Shown here piece by piece: positions 13,989-26,270 of a stretch of 64,000 bases of DNA. Numbering within the stretch: the first letter of the stretch is position 1; each line of letters begins with the position of its first letter. The translations under genes were made by a program, and so were the position numbers. The DNA lies in contig JAOVFP010000009.1 of the NCBI GenBank assembly GCA_025738555.1, positions 1,488,001 to 1,552,000 of the forward strand. The letters run 5' to 3'. Below the pieces are notes generated by a model. It worked only from the letters and a program-made list of their open reading frames with translations, ran no database searches and was not told where the DNA came from. Origin of the DNA: Cyathus striatus. Taxonomy: Eukaryota; Basidiomycota; Agaricomycetes; Agaricales; Nidulariaceae.

Positions 13989-14218
13989 ATTACACTGCTA
14001 ATTTTCTAAAATATGTTGAAAAAAAAAAAAGATACCATTGGTCCAGTTTGACATTTGAACTTGCTGTGAACCTGAACCAGACCCCAGAGAACCTGAACCT
14101 CAAGTCCAGTTCTAGGTTCAGTGAAAAAGCCTGAACTGGACCTGAGGTCCAGTTCTTGGTTTGGAGAAAATGGTCTCCAAACCAGACAGAACCAGACCCC
14201 AACACCACTATAGATACC

Positions 14219-14896
14219 AGACACTGCTGCCCATATCCATTTCACTTAACTGCATCTTTACTCCATTATTTTGACAAGAATTTTTGCCTTTACCTTCCCA
14301 CCTCATCCCTACTAATCCTATAATCAATTTATAGTCTTCTTTCATGCTTCTATTTCATCTTATTTATCTTACTATCACCTTATTAATAACCACTATCCCA
14401 CATATCTTGTATTCCTACTACTCACTAGTGTTCTTGGCTCTTTTTTACTGGCTTTCCCATGTAAGTACTCCATTATTTCCTTCCCTCAATAAAATAGGCT
14501 CCTTTGTGGATGCTGTCTTGTCATCACATGATCCTCAGCATTGCTCTCACCTTGTCTTTGACTCTTGCTATTGGTTTCCATTCTAGGTAGTAGCTGGTGT
14601 ATCTTTGTAAAGTATGTGGTGTGCATTATTATTAAGGCTATTGCATGTAATAAAATAAAATAATGACTGATTAGCTGAATATCCTTAAGTAATTGCTACT
14701 GCCTGCCAGGTGTGGGTGAGGCTGTGCATGAAGTGCATGTCTCACAACTTGACTGATCTTTCTGGGGGGGCTGAGACAAGCACCAACTCCCATACTCTGG
14801 TCTTGATGCAACAGGTGGGTCTTGGACCCCATTTCTTAGGAAAGATGACTTACCCCTCACATAGCTTTGGTGACACCAAGTTGACCATCCCCCTGG
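14219..14896. other. Unrecognised DNA
   Basis: This interval between the hAT-like nest and the recombinase has only short frames and no clear repeat boundary. Confidence 0.4.
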
Positions 14897-16129
14897 CTAT
14901 GGGGTGACTGTGTATTCCATGAAGCTGGTATGGATTGCTGACACTGCTTGCATGTAAGGTGCAACTAACTGTGTGTGCTTCCTTAAGTATAATTAGAAGG
15001 AGTCCCCTGACCACCTTCCCTTTGTTTTCATAACCTCAAAAGGCATTCCTCTCAGCAGGTACTCCAGTGTGGAGCCGATTCAAATGCCATGCCCCTGGAC
15101 TGGTTCTCTCCCAACCAGCTTTGCTGCCTCCATTATCCATTTGAGAAATGTCAACTTTGTCAATGGCCTATGCCTTCCTTTTGTGGCCTGATATGCGAAG
15201 AGATGTCTGTCTGGTGGGGGTTGATTTACTTGCATGTGGATTTCCATTGCCTCTTCCAGGTCTGTTGGCCCATTCTGTCTCACTCAATACATGTCTTCCC
15301 CCTCTGGAGCTACCTTGGTCCTTGGTATTCACAGGTTTGTTACCTGCTTTCCATTGCAATCCTGCATATTGGACATGTGCCATGGAGTTATACTTCTCTG
15401 TGGATCAAAGACATCTTTTAATCACTTAACTGTAAACTCCCCTAGTCTCACTGTTGCATAAAAACAGGTGGTGAGGCATGCATATACCGCTGTGTCCAAA
15501 GGTTTTTCAAGGTCCAGCCCATTTTGAATGTCTACTATGTGTTCAGGTGTGTATGGTTCTTGCTTGCCAATCTTTGATGTCTCTGGCATTAACTTGTCCA
15601 CTGCAGTTAGCAAGCCATCCAGCTCACTTTGGTTGATGTTCCACTCAGCCCCATGCAGGATATGCCATGCTTTTATGCCATGGACATAGTTGCATATGGT
15701 TCTTCTGGAATATGTGTGCACCAAGCTAGCTACAAATGCTGCCAGTAGCTCATGCTTGATTAGTGCCCTCTCTTCCTCTGGTATCTCCCTCTTGTTGCAA
15801 AAAACATGCAATGCCAATATGCCACTTGCATATGTGGTGTGGGTGCTCTCTTCTAATGCCATACCCAATGCCTCTACCACCCTTTTAACATTGTCCTCTG
15901 TTAATCCAGGTATACTTTGTATTCTTTCTTGTGCTGTCTTCCATTTGATCAGTCTTTCCCTCACTGTGCATGGAGGCCAGAGGGGTGATTCATTAGGGGT
16001 TAACATTGGTGGATATGGCATAGGCCTGTTCCTTCCTGCCTGATGCCTATTCCATATTAGTAGCTGACTTGTTTCTTTGCCCCCTCTTCTTATTGCTGTA
16101 CCTCTCTCCCTTCCTTGCATGCTATCCAT
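14897..16129 (-). pseudogene. Tyrosine recombinase (Crypton/DIRS-type), decayed
   Basis: Read on the minus strand from ATG at 16129, the protein has an N-terminal SAM-like DNA-binding half (including STHTTYASGILALHVFCNK and RRTICNYVHGIKAWH) and a C-terminal catalytic half (CFYATVRLGEF, then YQATKGRHRPLT, GHGI, a GRWSGDSF-like stretch, YLRKH and APYMQ). This is the order of the tyrosine recombinases common in agaricomycete genomes, often annotated as DNA breaking-rejoining enzymes. In-frame stops are TGA at 15419-15421 and 15080-15082 and TAA at 14993-14995. The TGA at 15080 falls where the catalytic HxxR arginine is expected. No reverse transcriptase is nearby, so Crypton versus DIRS origin is undecided. 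An LTR begins 30 bp upstream of the start and may have removed its promoter. Confidence 0.85.
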
Positions 16130-16158
16130 TGTGTTCGATTGTCCACATATTGTCCTGT

Positions 16159-17326
16159 TGATACGCCTGGTAAAATATAAGGGATATTTTTCGAAATATA
16201 ATAGACATCTAAGTACCAGTAATACAATTAGAGAATCAAGTCCAAGAGTCCAAGAGTTGGGGTGAGTCCCGAGCTGCCAACTAGAGTATTCTATATTGAA
16301 TAACACTATCAAGGGAAGAGTCCAAGGGCTGGGGTTGAGTCCCGCGCTGCCAGTCAAAGTATCTACACGATACGAACCAAGGGATTCGACACAACGACAA
16401 TATATTTGGACTACTGATTCCTATAGAAATTACGAGTACTAGATAACTATACTATAAAGAAAAGCCCAAAAGATAATACTCAGGAATGTATTTGTACTTC
16501 TCCATACCCAGAATAACGCACCCAGTACTAGGCAAGGCAATCACATACCTTCAGGGAAATACTTCGGACTAGAGGATTCTTGGGCCACTGGTCCCACCAG
16601 ATACCGCAACACATAGCTATCGCGCAGTCTCTCGAATAACCTGGGATGTCCATATGTCTCTTCTGTATAATACTGCCACCATGTGGGAAACCACATGCCC
16701 CTAGAACTTTGAAACGCGCGCCGAACACTTCCCGCGGCACATTGGATAGTGCCATCAGACACGCCAGTACCAGAAACACCAGTGTCCGTTATATCCGAGT
16801 ACTTGGCCAGACTTAGCACATGTACTAGTGCGTGTCTTGATGCGTGCCTATTAATAGCACAGCGCGGCATTTGATGCATCTCTGAAACAGAGTGCGCCCT
16901 CATGGATCCTCGTATGGAGGGTCGACCATACCTCTTCAACCATTAGGATGCACTAGAACATTATGACGTACCATTTACCTTACCTATCCCATTGCGCATG
17001 AGACTGCTGCCATGTAATTAAGTATATAAGTAGTTTAGACATACCTTAGAATACTTAAAGCACCGCACTGGCTGTACTTCCGTTCTCGCAGTAGAGTACG
17101 TTCTGAATTGATATTGGAATTCCGAGTATAAATCTGAAATCTGAAAGTCTGTTCTGAAAGTATCTGAAAGCAATCACACTATCTACTATCAAATACATTG
17201 TTCATTTTACTATACTTGAAACTCTTGCGCCCTCGAACTAAATATAAATCTAACTTGGAATATATGTTCTTTGTTAGTGGTGTTAATACTACGTAAATAA
17301 ACATTCTCTAAAAGTTAGTCTTATCA
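16159..17326 (+). mobile_element. 5' LTR of a truncated Ty3/gypsy element
   Basis: The LTR begins TGATACGCCTGGTAAA and ends GTCTTATCA, giving TGAT...ATCA termini. A primer-binding-like stretch TGGAGCCCACCGCGAGG follows two bases later (17329), and gag starts about 100 bp downstream. The end motifs recur in the solo LTRs at 30903-31749 and 51142-52259. The 3' partner is not in the window, so no TSD can be tested. CpG content is higher than in the neighbouring DNA. Confidence 0.72.
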
Positions 17327-17328
17327 TC

Positions 17329-17346
17329 TGGAGCCCACCGCGAGGG
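17329..17346 (+). other. Putative primer-binding site
   Basis: TGGAGCCCACCGCGAGGG begins two bases after the LTR and starts with TGG, the complement of a tRNA CCA tail. The primer tRNA was not identified. Confidence 0.5.
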
Positions 17347-17423
17347 GGTGAAGTTGAAAGTCTAGGATTTGGACATCGTATTGAACAGTAGCAGCGCTTG
17401 AAAGAGCAGAAAAAAAAGACAGT

Positions 17424-20097
17424 GTGGCGAGTTCTAGTACAAACAAGAAAGAACGTTTGTCAAAAACATCACAGAGAGCGGGGACCCTATTTGTAGAGAA
17501 CCCAGAACAAATTAAAGCGAGAAAGAAGGTCATTAAAAAGGTACCAATAGTTGAAGCAAGCAGTAGTACTATTACAACAGTAATACCAGAAGTCCCTAGC
17601 GAACCTGAGTTCCCTGGAGCATTTGTAGAACCGTTGCATTCCGATTCAGAGGTTGAATCACAGTTATTACCAAAGCTATTATCACTCAGCCTCGACGAAT
17701 CGAGTCCAGAGCCAACACCAGTTGTTGAACCGATAGAACTTCCGCGAGAACTAGAAAGAAACTATATGTCAAACGTACCTCCAGCAGATCCCCCAGCCAC
17801 TATGACTAAAGATCTCCCTCCCGACGAGTAAAGATAGTCCTAAGTGGCATGGTGATGGTGAAAAAGTCAAAGACTGGTTATGAAGTTTAGAGATTACATA
17901 CGAGCACTATGGTGTGACAGATGGAAAGAAGCGGATAAAGCATGCCCTTGGATGTATTGTGAAAGCAGATATCTGGGAGGAAGTGGAGATTTTTGAAGAA
18001 GTGAAAGGAGCAGATTGGGCAAAGTTTAGACAACGCCTATTGTCTGAGTATGATCCTGAAGAAGGAGAACGGATTGGATCAGTACGTAATCTAGAGAAAC
18101 TTGTAGAGAAGTACCGTCCGATCTCCATATGAGACTACTTGGATTGGAAGGTTTTTAAGCGGAAATTCCAGGAGGAAGTGGCTCGGTGTGAAAAGTCTGA
18201 GGGTGGATCGTTGATATCGAACTTGTCGCAAGTAACCTTATTAAGTAAAGCCCTTAGTAATTCGTTCAGAGATGCTGTGGACCATAGGCTGGCTGTACTT
18301 ACAGCGGTAAAAACAGCTGAGGCAACGAAGAGGTCACGAGAGGATCCATATAAGCTGTCCGATGTGATCGAAGCGGCTGACCAGGTGATAAACGCGACGC
18401 CAATAGGAGGACTTGGATCCTATGCAGAGGAAGAGAGGAAAGTCAGCTCGAGTAATGGGAAAGGGCTCGTTAAGAAAGAAATAGTAGAAACCGCATTGGC
18501 GGAGGAAGCCAAGGCGGCAGCTGCAAAGGCGTCAAAAGAACTAGAGACGTTTAAATTGGAAATGAAAGGCTGGATGCAGCAAATTCAGAGTACCGTGACT
18601 ACAGCCATGAACCGTCCTTCACCCACACAAAACTCATATCGCCCGCAGAACACCGGGTTCCCTCCCAATACGACGTATCAGTACCGCAGTTCGAATAATC
18701 AGAATGCCGACTACTCAGGGTATAGGCGACCAGATTGTTATTATTGCGGGAATTGCACAGATTGAGTCGCTAATTGTAAAGTTAGAGCGGAGGATCTAAG
18801 AAATGGTATAATTAAGGAAACACCATATGGATTAGTAATGGGAGCAAGCGGTATGAAAATCCCAAGATCTGAGGGACGTACCATTAAACAGGAGGTGGAT
18901 CGTATCATGCAGATGAAGGAGCCAGAGATCCGAGCAATGGAGGCAGGAAGTGGCAGAGCGACGATGATGCAGTCAGCAGGGCCAGCTAATGAGCCACCTG
19001 AGCATTTGAAATCGATGCTCCTTCAGTATCGTCATTGGATTGACAGTAACGCAGCTGAGACCAGTCAGTTCATCCAGACTCGTACCGGCTATGAAACTAA
19101 TCCTGAAAAGGATTTTTAGAGAGTTCAAGGAAGGAGAGGCGCCGACCTACGAACCCGGTACCGACACCAGTTGCCACTGGTACTCCGGAGGACACAGAAA
19201 GGCCAAAAATAGTTCGTTTCGAAGATACCCCTAGATTTGAAGAGATACCCATTAGTGTAGATGAGCTTTCCGAGTTACGAAATAAACGAGTTCAAAACAA
19301 AGATAAAATAGAGAAAAGTAATAAATCGCAGAAAACAATAGAAAATTTAGAAAACTACAAAAACATAGACTTACCGTTCCCTGAAAGACCCTTCAAAGAT
19401 GTAATACCATTAGCTATGGCACCTGGGAAGTTACCCATGACACTAGCAGAGCTTGGCAGAAAACCACTTAAAAATATGGCACAAGTAGAGAAAGATGTAT
19501 CAGCTGAACGGTTGGTAGATAAAATTATGGAGACGGAGATTACCATATCTCAAAAAGAGTTGTTAGCATTAGTGCCTGCAGTACGGGCTGATTTACAAAG
19601 CCGTTTAGCAGCCAGACGTACGACTGTGGAAGAGCGCTCAGAGACAAGTAAGGAAGCACCTATTAGATCAGTAAACACTGAGCAAGTCAAGCCGGTGAAA
19701 GCAGTACCTACCCGATGGAAACCTCGCTATGAAGTCAACAATCGCGTACTAGCTAATGACTTACAACCTGTAAAAATCGAGAAACGGAGTTGGAAAGGCA
19801 CTGGCGACAGTATGGAGCGTCAAGTCTGGAAAGTCGATGATCCTGTAAGCCAGTATTTGGCAGGACTACCAGAGGAGATACGCGAAGAAAGGTATCTAGC
19901 AGCTAGAGAATCGGAATCGCTACGAGCGATCAAAGTGTTAGTGAACGGAGTACGAGACGAAGAAGCCTTACTAGATAGTGGATCACAAATCGTGTCCATG
20001 AGTCAGGAAATGGCTGTAGCGTGTGGGGTTGGATGGGATCCAACGATGAGAATTCGTATACAAGGAGGTAATGGAGAGTACGAACCGTCCATTGGGG
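17424..20097 (+). pseudogene. Ty3/gypsy gag and protease, truncated and decayed
   Basis: The reading starts at GTG (17424; a lost ATG is likely). An acidic, Ser/Pro-rich gag N-terminus runs to 17831. After a frame change the capsid part follows (about 17850-18765), ending in a damaged CCHC knuckle in which the sequence reads CYYCGNCTD and then a stop. In-frame TGA codons lie near 17881, at 18130 and at 18763. A linker runs to TAG at 19117. The protease part (19416-20097) contains LLDSGSQIVSMS, the DSG aspartic-protease signature, and GGNGEYEPSIG. The frame is then cut at 20098 by the family B foldback. No RT, RNase H or integrase of this element is seen beyond it. Confidence 0.8.
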
Positions 20098-20284
20098 AGG
20101 GGTGTTAGCCATTTGGATCATAAAAAGCCCAGGTTTTATGAAAAAGTGATCACAAAATCCCTGACTTCCATGATCACTACTAAAATCTAATGGTATTCAT
20201 TATTATTAATGAATGTATGAGTGATCAAAGGTGATCATTGGATGTTATAATAGTGTATGATGGATATTAAAGGGCATATTTACT

Positions 20285-20665
20285 ACTAATGAATACTAAT
20301 GAATGTGAAAGTGATCATAAGTGATCATGATATGATATAATGGTGTATTATAGTGTGTAATGACTACTAGTGAATACTAATGGATGTGTAAGTGATCATA
20401 AGTGATCATGGTATAGTATAATGGTGTACTATAGTGTGTAATGACTACTAGTTAATACTAATGAATGTGGAAGTGATCATATGTGATCATGATATGTTAT
20501 AATAGTGTTTAATAGTGCATAATGACTACTAGTGAATACTAATGAATGTAGAAGTGATCATAAGTGATCATGGTATGTTATAATAGCATATTATTGTGTG
20601 TAATGCCTACTAGTTAATACTAATAAATGTAAAAGTGATCATAAGTGATCATTGTATAAATAATA
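20285..20665 (+). repeat. 81-bp tandem units, left arm of family B copy 1
   Basis: Units contain AAGTGATCATAAGTGATCAT followed by an AT-rich stretch and GACTACTAGTGAATACTAAT. They are mirrored at about 22830-23210 in the right arm. The paired TGATCA palindromes at fixed spacing look like protein-binding sites, which is inference. Confidence 0.8.
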
Positions 20666-20699
20666 GCATATTAATTTATAAATGAATATAGGAATATCA

Positions 20700-21400
20700 C
20701 ATTTTCCCACATGTCACACCTGTCACGCTCGTCACATTCGTCACATATGTCACGCTCCACATATTTGTCACATATGTAGTATTTGTTATACTTGTCACAC
20801 TTGTTGTGTATGTCACATATGTCACACCTGTCACACCTGTTACATATGTCACGTATGTTGCATTTGTCATACTTGTCACACTTGTTGTGTATGTCACACC
20901 TGTCACACCTGTCGTATTTGTCACATATGTCACACGTCTCATGTATGTCACACCTGTCACACCTGTCATATTTGTCACGTATGTCACACATGTCCCACAT
21001 GTTATGCATGTCACATTTGTCACATGTGTCACAGTACGAATGTCACGCTCCTCATATTTGTCACACCTGTTGTATATGTCATGTATGTAGCATTTGTCAC
21101 ACTTGTCACACTTTTTATACATGTCACACCTGTTATGTATATCACATTTGTCATGCATATCACATTCTTACATGTCATACTTATCAGATTTGTCTCACTT
21201 GTCATGCATATCACATTTATCTTACATGTCACACTTGTCAGATTCGTCACACTCGTCACATATGTCACACATTTTACTACTGGTCATATATATCACACTT
21301 ATTACTCTCATCTGTCACAAATGTCATGCTTTCCACATCTGTCACCCTTTTTCCTGTCTGTTATACCTGTCACACTCTTCAAGCATTATTCATATAACAC
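20700..21400 (+). repeat. 9-bp TGTCACAYM minisatellite, left arm
   Basis: Long array of TGTCACACC/TGTCACATA-like 9-mers, a multiple of three. This creates Cys/His-, Cys/Asp- and Val/Thr-rich open frames on both strands; I regard those as artefacts. The complement fills 22060-22800. Confidence 0.85.
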
Positions 21401-22059
21401 TTATCATATATGAATAGATAAGTACTAGTAGGACATGAAAACAGTATCATATTGACATCAAGACTTGAGACATTAGAAAGTTATAAGTTTTAACAATAAC
21501 ATGGAACCATAGTAGAATGAGTGACATGAATTAAACAACACAATTGGACTAAACATGAAGTAAGACAAAGAGATAAGAGATGTGATAGTAGGAAGGTAGT
21601 ACACAATTAGTACTATGTGATATATGAGAAAAGATGTGATGGATGTGGTGGTGAATAGGGAAAGTGTGAAATGTGCAACAGGTGGCAGGAAAGGTACAAT
21701 GTTAGATATTCTGGGTTGTACAGCCTCTGGTTCAGGCCTTGGTAGGACTTTGGTTGATAACTCTAGTATATAAACCCCCTGTAATTTGATAGTTGACCAC
21801 AAGTTTCCTCCTATTTGTATTTGTATCTGTGTCTGTGTCTGTGTCTGTGTCTGAGCTTTTCATCTCTTATCACCCCCCTCTCTCCCAACCTACCCCCCTT
21901 CATTATTTGTTGCTTCAGACAACAATTGGTGGCAGAAATGGTGTGATGGGTAGCAGGAAAAGAAAAGCATGGCATGTGGTAATATAGGGGGACATATGTG
22001 ACAAGTGGTAAAATTTGTGATAGATGTAATCTGTATGGCAAGTAAATTTACTTGTGAGA

Positions 22060-22800
22060 TCAATATGCTAACAATGATATGTGGGAAAGGTGTAAATGTA
22101 AAGCATAACAAGTGTGATATGGGTGCAAGTGTAACATACAGGAAAGGAATGACAAATACAGAAAATGTGACATTTGTAACATATAGGGAAGGGGTGACAT
22201 TTGTGACAGATGGAATTGATAAGTGAAACATATGTGACAAGTAGTAAAATATGTGACATATGTGACGAGCGTGACAGGTGTGACGAATCTGACAAGCGTG
22301 ACATGTAAGAATGTGATATGCGTGATAAATGTGACATATATAACAGGTGTGACATGTATAAAAAGTGTGACAAGTGTGACAAATGCACATACATGACATA
22401 TACAACAGGTGTGACAAATATGAGGATGACATTCATACTGTGACACATGTGACAAATATGACATACATGAGACATGTGACATGCATAATAAATGTGACAT
22501 GCATAACATGTGTGACAAATACGACAGGTGTGACAGGTGTGACATACATGAGACGTGTGACATATGTGACAAATACGACAGGTGTGACAGGTGTGACATA
22601 CACAACAAGTGTGACAAGTATGACAAATGCAACATACGTGACATATGTAACAGGTGTGACAGGTGTGACATATGTGACATACACAACAAGTGTGACAAGT
22701 ATAACAAATACTACATATGTGACAAATATGTGGAGCGTGACATATGTGACGAATGTGACGAGCGTGACAGGTGTGACATGTGGGAAAATGTGATATTCCT
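22060..22800 (-). repeat. 9-bp minisatellite, right arm
   Basis: Inverted counterpart of 20700-21400, with a few small insertions and deletions (for example around 22430-22510). The outer part is nearly identical to the left arm. Confidence 0.85.
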
Positions 22801-23394
22801 ATATTCATTTATAAATTAATATGCTATTATTTATACAATGATCACTTATGATCACTTTTACATTTATTAGTATTAACTAGTAGGCATTACACACAATAAT
22901 ATGCTATTATAACATACCATGATCACTTATGATCACTTCTACATTCATTAGTATTCACTAGTAGTCATTATGCACTATTAAACACTATTATAACATATCA
23001 TGATCACATATGATCACTTCCACATTCATTAGTATTAACTAGTAGTCATTACACACTATAGTACACCATTATACTATACCATGATCACTTATGATCACTT
23101 ACACATCCATTAGTATTCACTAGTAGTCATTACACACTATAATACACCATTATATCATATCATGATCACTTATGATCACTTTCACATTCATTAGTATTCA
23201 TTAGTAGTAAATATGCCCTTTAATATCCATCATACACTATTATAACATCCAATGATCACCTTTGATCACTCATACATTCATTAATAATAATGAATACCAT
23301 TAGATTTTAGTAGTGATCATGGAAGTCAGGGATTTTGTGATCACTTTTTCATAAAACCTGGGCTTTTTATGATCCAAATTAGCTGACACTTATG

Positions 23395-24296
23395 GTAACA
23401 AAGGACACTTATGCATCCGCCTCCATCTAATCCCACGCGTACATACGGGTTTGTTCCCACTCATCCTAGCAGCCTCCTACGACGTCATTTACATTTCAAA
23501 TATGCGTACCCCACTGTTGACCGCAGTGCCCTCATCACCTCTGGTCGACAAGGCCTTGAAATCTGAGACGTGATCTACATCGACCTGAGTGCATGACGTA
23601 TTTACATTGTTGCTTAGTTAGAGGATCTATCTAGCTATAAGTGGGATTATGGACAACACATAGGGGTTGATAAGATGCGGAGAAGGATGATTATGTGTGG
23701 GGTTGAGGGATGAGGCTGATGGGGGTGACCATGAGCACGTTATTTGTTAAGGTGCCGAAGGAGACTTCGCCTTTGCGGGAGAAGTCAAGTAATCAGCAGT
23801 GGCTATGTTTGTACTTGGGAAGTATGTTATTGCGGGCGAGAGCTAATACCTCTTTACGCTATGGGTAGAGCTTATAAAAGCGAGATGGTTACCTCGGGCT
23901 TGAGCTTAGTATGAAGGAAATTTAGATTGTAGGATTGCCTGGGATATATGATTCGTCGAAGGCCCGATTTCGTCATAAGTATTGGTATCAGTTAACTAGC
24001 GCACGTTCTATTTATGTGGTTATGATTTATCAATCATTATCAATGGTTCAGTACGTTGGGCCACTAAGATTAGATTGTATATAGGAGCACGCGTAGTAGA
24101 AGACGTGCATGTGAATGGTCCCAAGTTTCAGCTTTGACGCTCGTCAAAGTGCATAAATTTAAATAACTGTTACCAGTGGGAAAGAGATGAAACGTATGCC
24201 AGCTTCAAATCACCAACACATTAATCCTGCGTGAACTTCGGCCCCAATTACCAATCACTCTACAATATCAAGGGGCCTGAGTCACCATGGGGTTTG
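23395..24296. other. Unrecognised, relatively CpG-rich DNA
   Basis: This stretch retains more CpG than the surrounding DNA. It might be a further LTR or an internal part of a retroelement, but no domain, TG...CA pair or duplication could be confirmed. Confidence 0.35.
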
Positions 24297-24305
24297 AGAA
24301 TATGC

Positions 24306-25642
24306 AGTACTTTACACTCCCCCCCCCTTTCACCATGAATTCACATGAAATTCACATGAAAATCACATGAAAATCACCTATTTAATATAAATTCACATGA
24401 AATTCACATGAAATTACATGAACTTCATGTGATTTTAAATATTTTCCAAAAAGCATAGATTCATGAACTTTCATGTATTTTAGGTGAAATTAAAGTGAAA
24501 ATATAGTGAAATTCACATGAAAAATTGAAGGTTATTACACTACTCCATGGAATCAGATGGAATTCACTTGTGACACCATGTACAAAGTGTGACACCACAT
24601 GTTGAGGGTGACATTGCTGAGTGTGACACTGTGTGCTAAGTGTGATGCTGTGTGTCTAAGCTGTACCTAGACTCTATTGTCACAGTTGTAACATGTTTCC
24701 TACAGTCATCAAACGTGTCACACACATGTGAAAGTATGACATTGGAAAATGATGGAAAAAGCGTGACATGTGTGACATGCGTGGGAAAAATGTGACATGT
24801 TGGAAAAGTGTCACATATTGTAGTCATCACATTTGCCACACTTTTTCTAACATGTCACAATTTTCCCACGATTGTCACACCTGTCACGCTTTCTCCTCCA
24901 ACATTTTCCAACATGTTACAATTTTTCCCACACGTGTCACATTTTTTTCCCACGCATGTCACACGTGTCACGCTTTTTCCAACATTTTAACATGTCACAC
25001 TTTCACATGTTGAGTGTGACACTAAGTGTTGAGCATGACACTAAGCATTGAGTGTGACACTAAGGGTTGAGTGTGACACTAAGGGTTGAGTGTGACACTA
25101 AGGGTTGAGTGTGACACTCTGCATTAAGCATGACACTAAGGGTTAAGCATGACACTAAGCATTGAGTGTGACACTCTGCATTAAGCATGACACTAAGTGT
25201 TGAGCATGACACTAAGCATTGACATGGTGTCACACTCAACACATAGTGCCATACTTGTAGAGTACAGGTAGAGTCCAGGTCTGTGGGAAAACTATTAGTC
25301 ATCACTCTGCAGTGGTTGGTTCAATTATGACTGAGGTCATTATGAATTATGTACATTTATTTGTATTACTAGTAAGCAACACTATGAAATACAACTGAAG
25401 CTCACTACTCTTGTATAAGCTTCACATGAGTTTCACATGAATATCACATGAACTTCACTAAGTGACATGAATGCCAGGTGAAAAATTCATGTGAATTTTC
25501 ACCTCATCTTCACATGAAATTCATGCAAAATTCACATGAAATTATTAGCAGTGTTCTCACTGAAATTCAGCAAAAATAATGCAAAAAGTTCACATGACAT
25601 TCACCCATTCACATGAAAGGGGGGGGGGAGCGTAAAGAGCTC
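24306..25642 (-). mobile_element. Family A satellite-bearing TIR element, copy 3
   Basis: In window orientation it starts AGTACTTTACACTCCCC and ends GAGCGTAAAGAGCTC, the reverse arrangement of copies 1 and 2. A perfect 9-bp duplication AGAATATGC flanks it (24297-24305, 25643-25651). A run of C near one end mirrors a run of G near the other. Subterminal arrays on both sides consist of TTCACATGAA-type palindromes. The centre has TGTCACACGTGTCAC-type repeats and 19-bp GAGTGTGACACTAAGGGTT monomers at about 25010-25220. It is non-coding. Confidence 0.87.
25010..25230 (+). repeat. 19-bp minisatellite inside family A copy 3
   Basis: Tandem GAGTGTGACACTAAGGGTT and related GCATGACACTAAGCATTGA units, the same 19-bp monomer class as in copies 1 and 2. 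Confidence 0.8.
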
Positions 25643-25651
25643 AGAATATGC

Positions 25652-26270
25652 TATTTCAGTCAGTGCATTCAAGCATAAGGTATATATATGTCATAGATGG
25701 TATATGGGACTCTGGTCAGGTTCATCCACATTAGATGTGATTGAAGGTCATCATGTTATTCACATTACGTTCAGATTGTCCCAGTGGTAGGTATGCCTTA
25801 TGGCCCACAGGCTCACATTGTACTTGAAGATTGAAGTGTTATGAAAGACCATGAGTCGATATTGGAAATCCATCAGATCCCACTGTCATTGACTTGAGCC
25901 AGGAAGCCTAGGAAGTGCAATTTAGGTGTACCTGAAGTGTACATGTGGCATGATTGGATGCGCTCAAATGACCATCAAGAACTTCCTGCATGGGTGCTTT
26001 CTTTGCACTCATGATACAGCTCATGCATGAACTGAGGCACATTTCTAAGCAAGGTTTGTCAATAAGCTGAAATACAGAGTTCACAAAAGGAAGACCCTGG
26101 GAACATGGCTGTTAATAGTGTTATTAGAATTGACCGCAGTCCTGTGAATCTTATACTTCTGTACTGTGCATCACCTTTCGATTAAAATAGGAACTCGTAC
26201 ATTGGGGTATATAAAGCACTGCCCATCATATTGCCATCAATTCAAACTGTCCATCAAGTTGAACAGCAAG
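25652..26270. other. Region upstream of the NB-ARC gene
   Basis: No gene recognised. It presumably contains the promoter of the NB-ARC gene; a GGGTATATAAAG stretch at about 26206-26217 could be a TATA box. Confidence 0.4.

Larger units (their letters stand above)
9081..14210. mobile_element. hAT-like non-autonomous element, outer shell of a nest
   Basis: The ends are inverted copies TAGTGGTGTTGGGGTYTGG, continuing with several GGTTC/GAACC-type subterminal motifs. An exact 8-bp target duplication TAGATACC lies at 9073-9080 and 14211-14218. TAGNG-type TIRs, an 8-bp TSD and subterminal short repeats all fit the hAT superfamily. No transposase can be recognised. Another TIR element (11867-13988) sits inside it and contains a further one. 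Confidence 0.87.
20098..23394. mobile_element. Family B giant foldback element, copy 1
   Basis: This is an inverted repeat of about 1.3 kb per arm (20098-21420 against 22050-23394) around a spacer of about 0.6 kb. One end reads AGGGGTGTTAGCC, the other, read inward, CATAAGTGTCAGCT; both continue into GGATCATAAAAAGCCCAGG. Each arm has about 170 bp of unique DNA, then about five 81-bp tandem units with paired TGATCA motifs, then a 9-bp minisatellite of TGTCACAYM type. Outer arm sequence is almost identical between arms, while the inner part is more diverged. The end motifs match copy 2 at 42123-55248. It interrupts a gypsy protease, but the flanking 8-mers (CATTGGGG and GTAACAAA) do not match, so one flank has probably been rearranged. 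Confidence 0.83.

Noticed and set aside
20671..22819. Long Cys/His-, Cys/Asp- and Val/Thr-rich open frames (up to about 246 codons) on both strands, looking like metal-binding proteins
   Set aside because: They are translations of a 9-bp minisatellite; a repeat length divisible by three keeps all frames open. The same peptides appear mirrored in the two arms of the palindrome.
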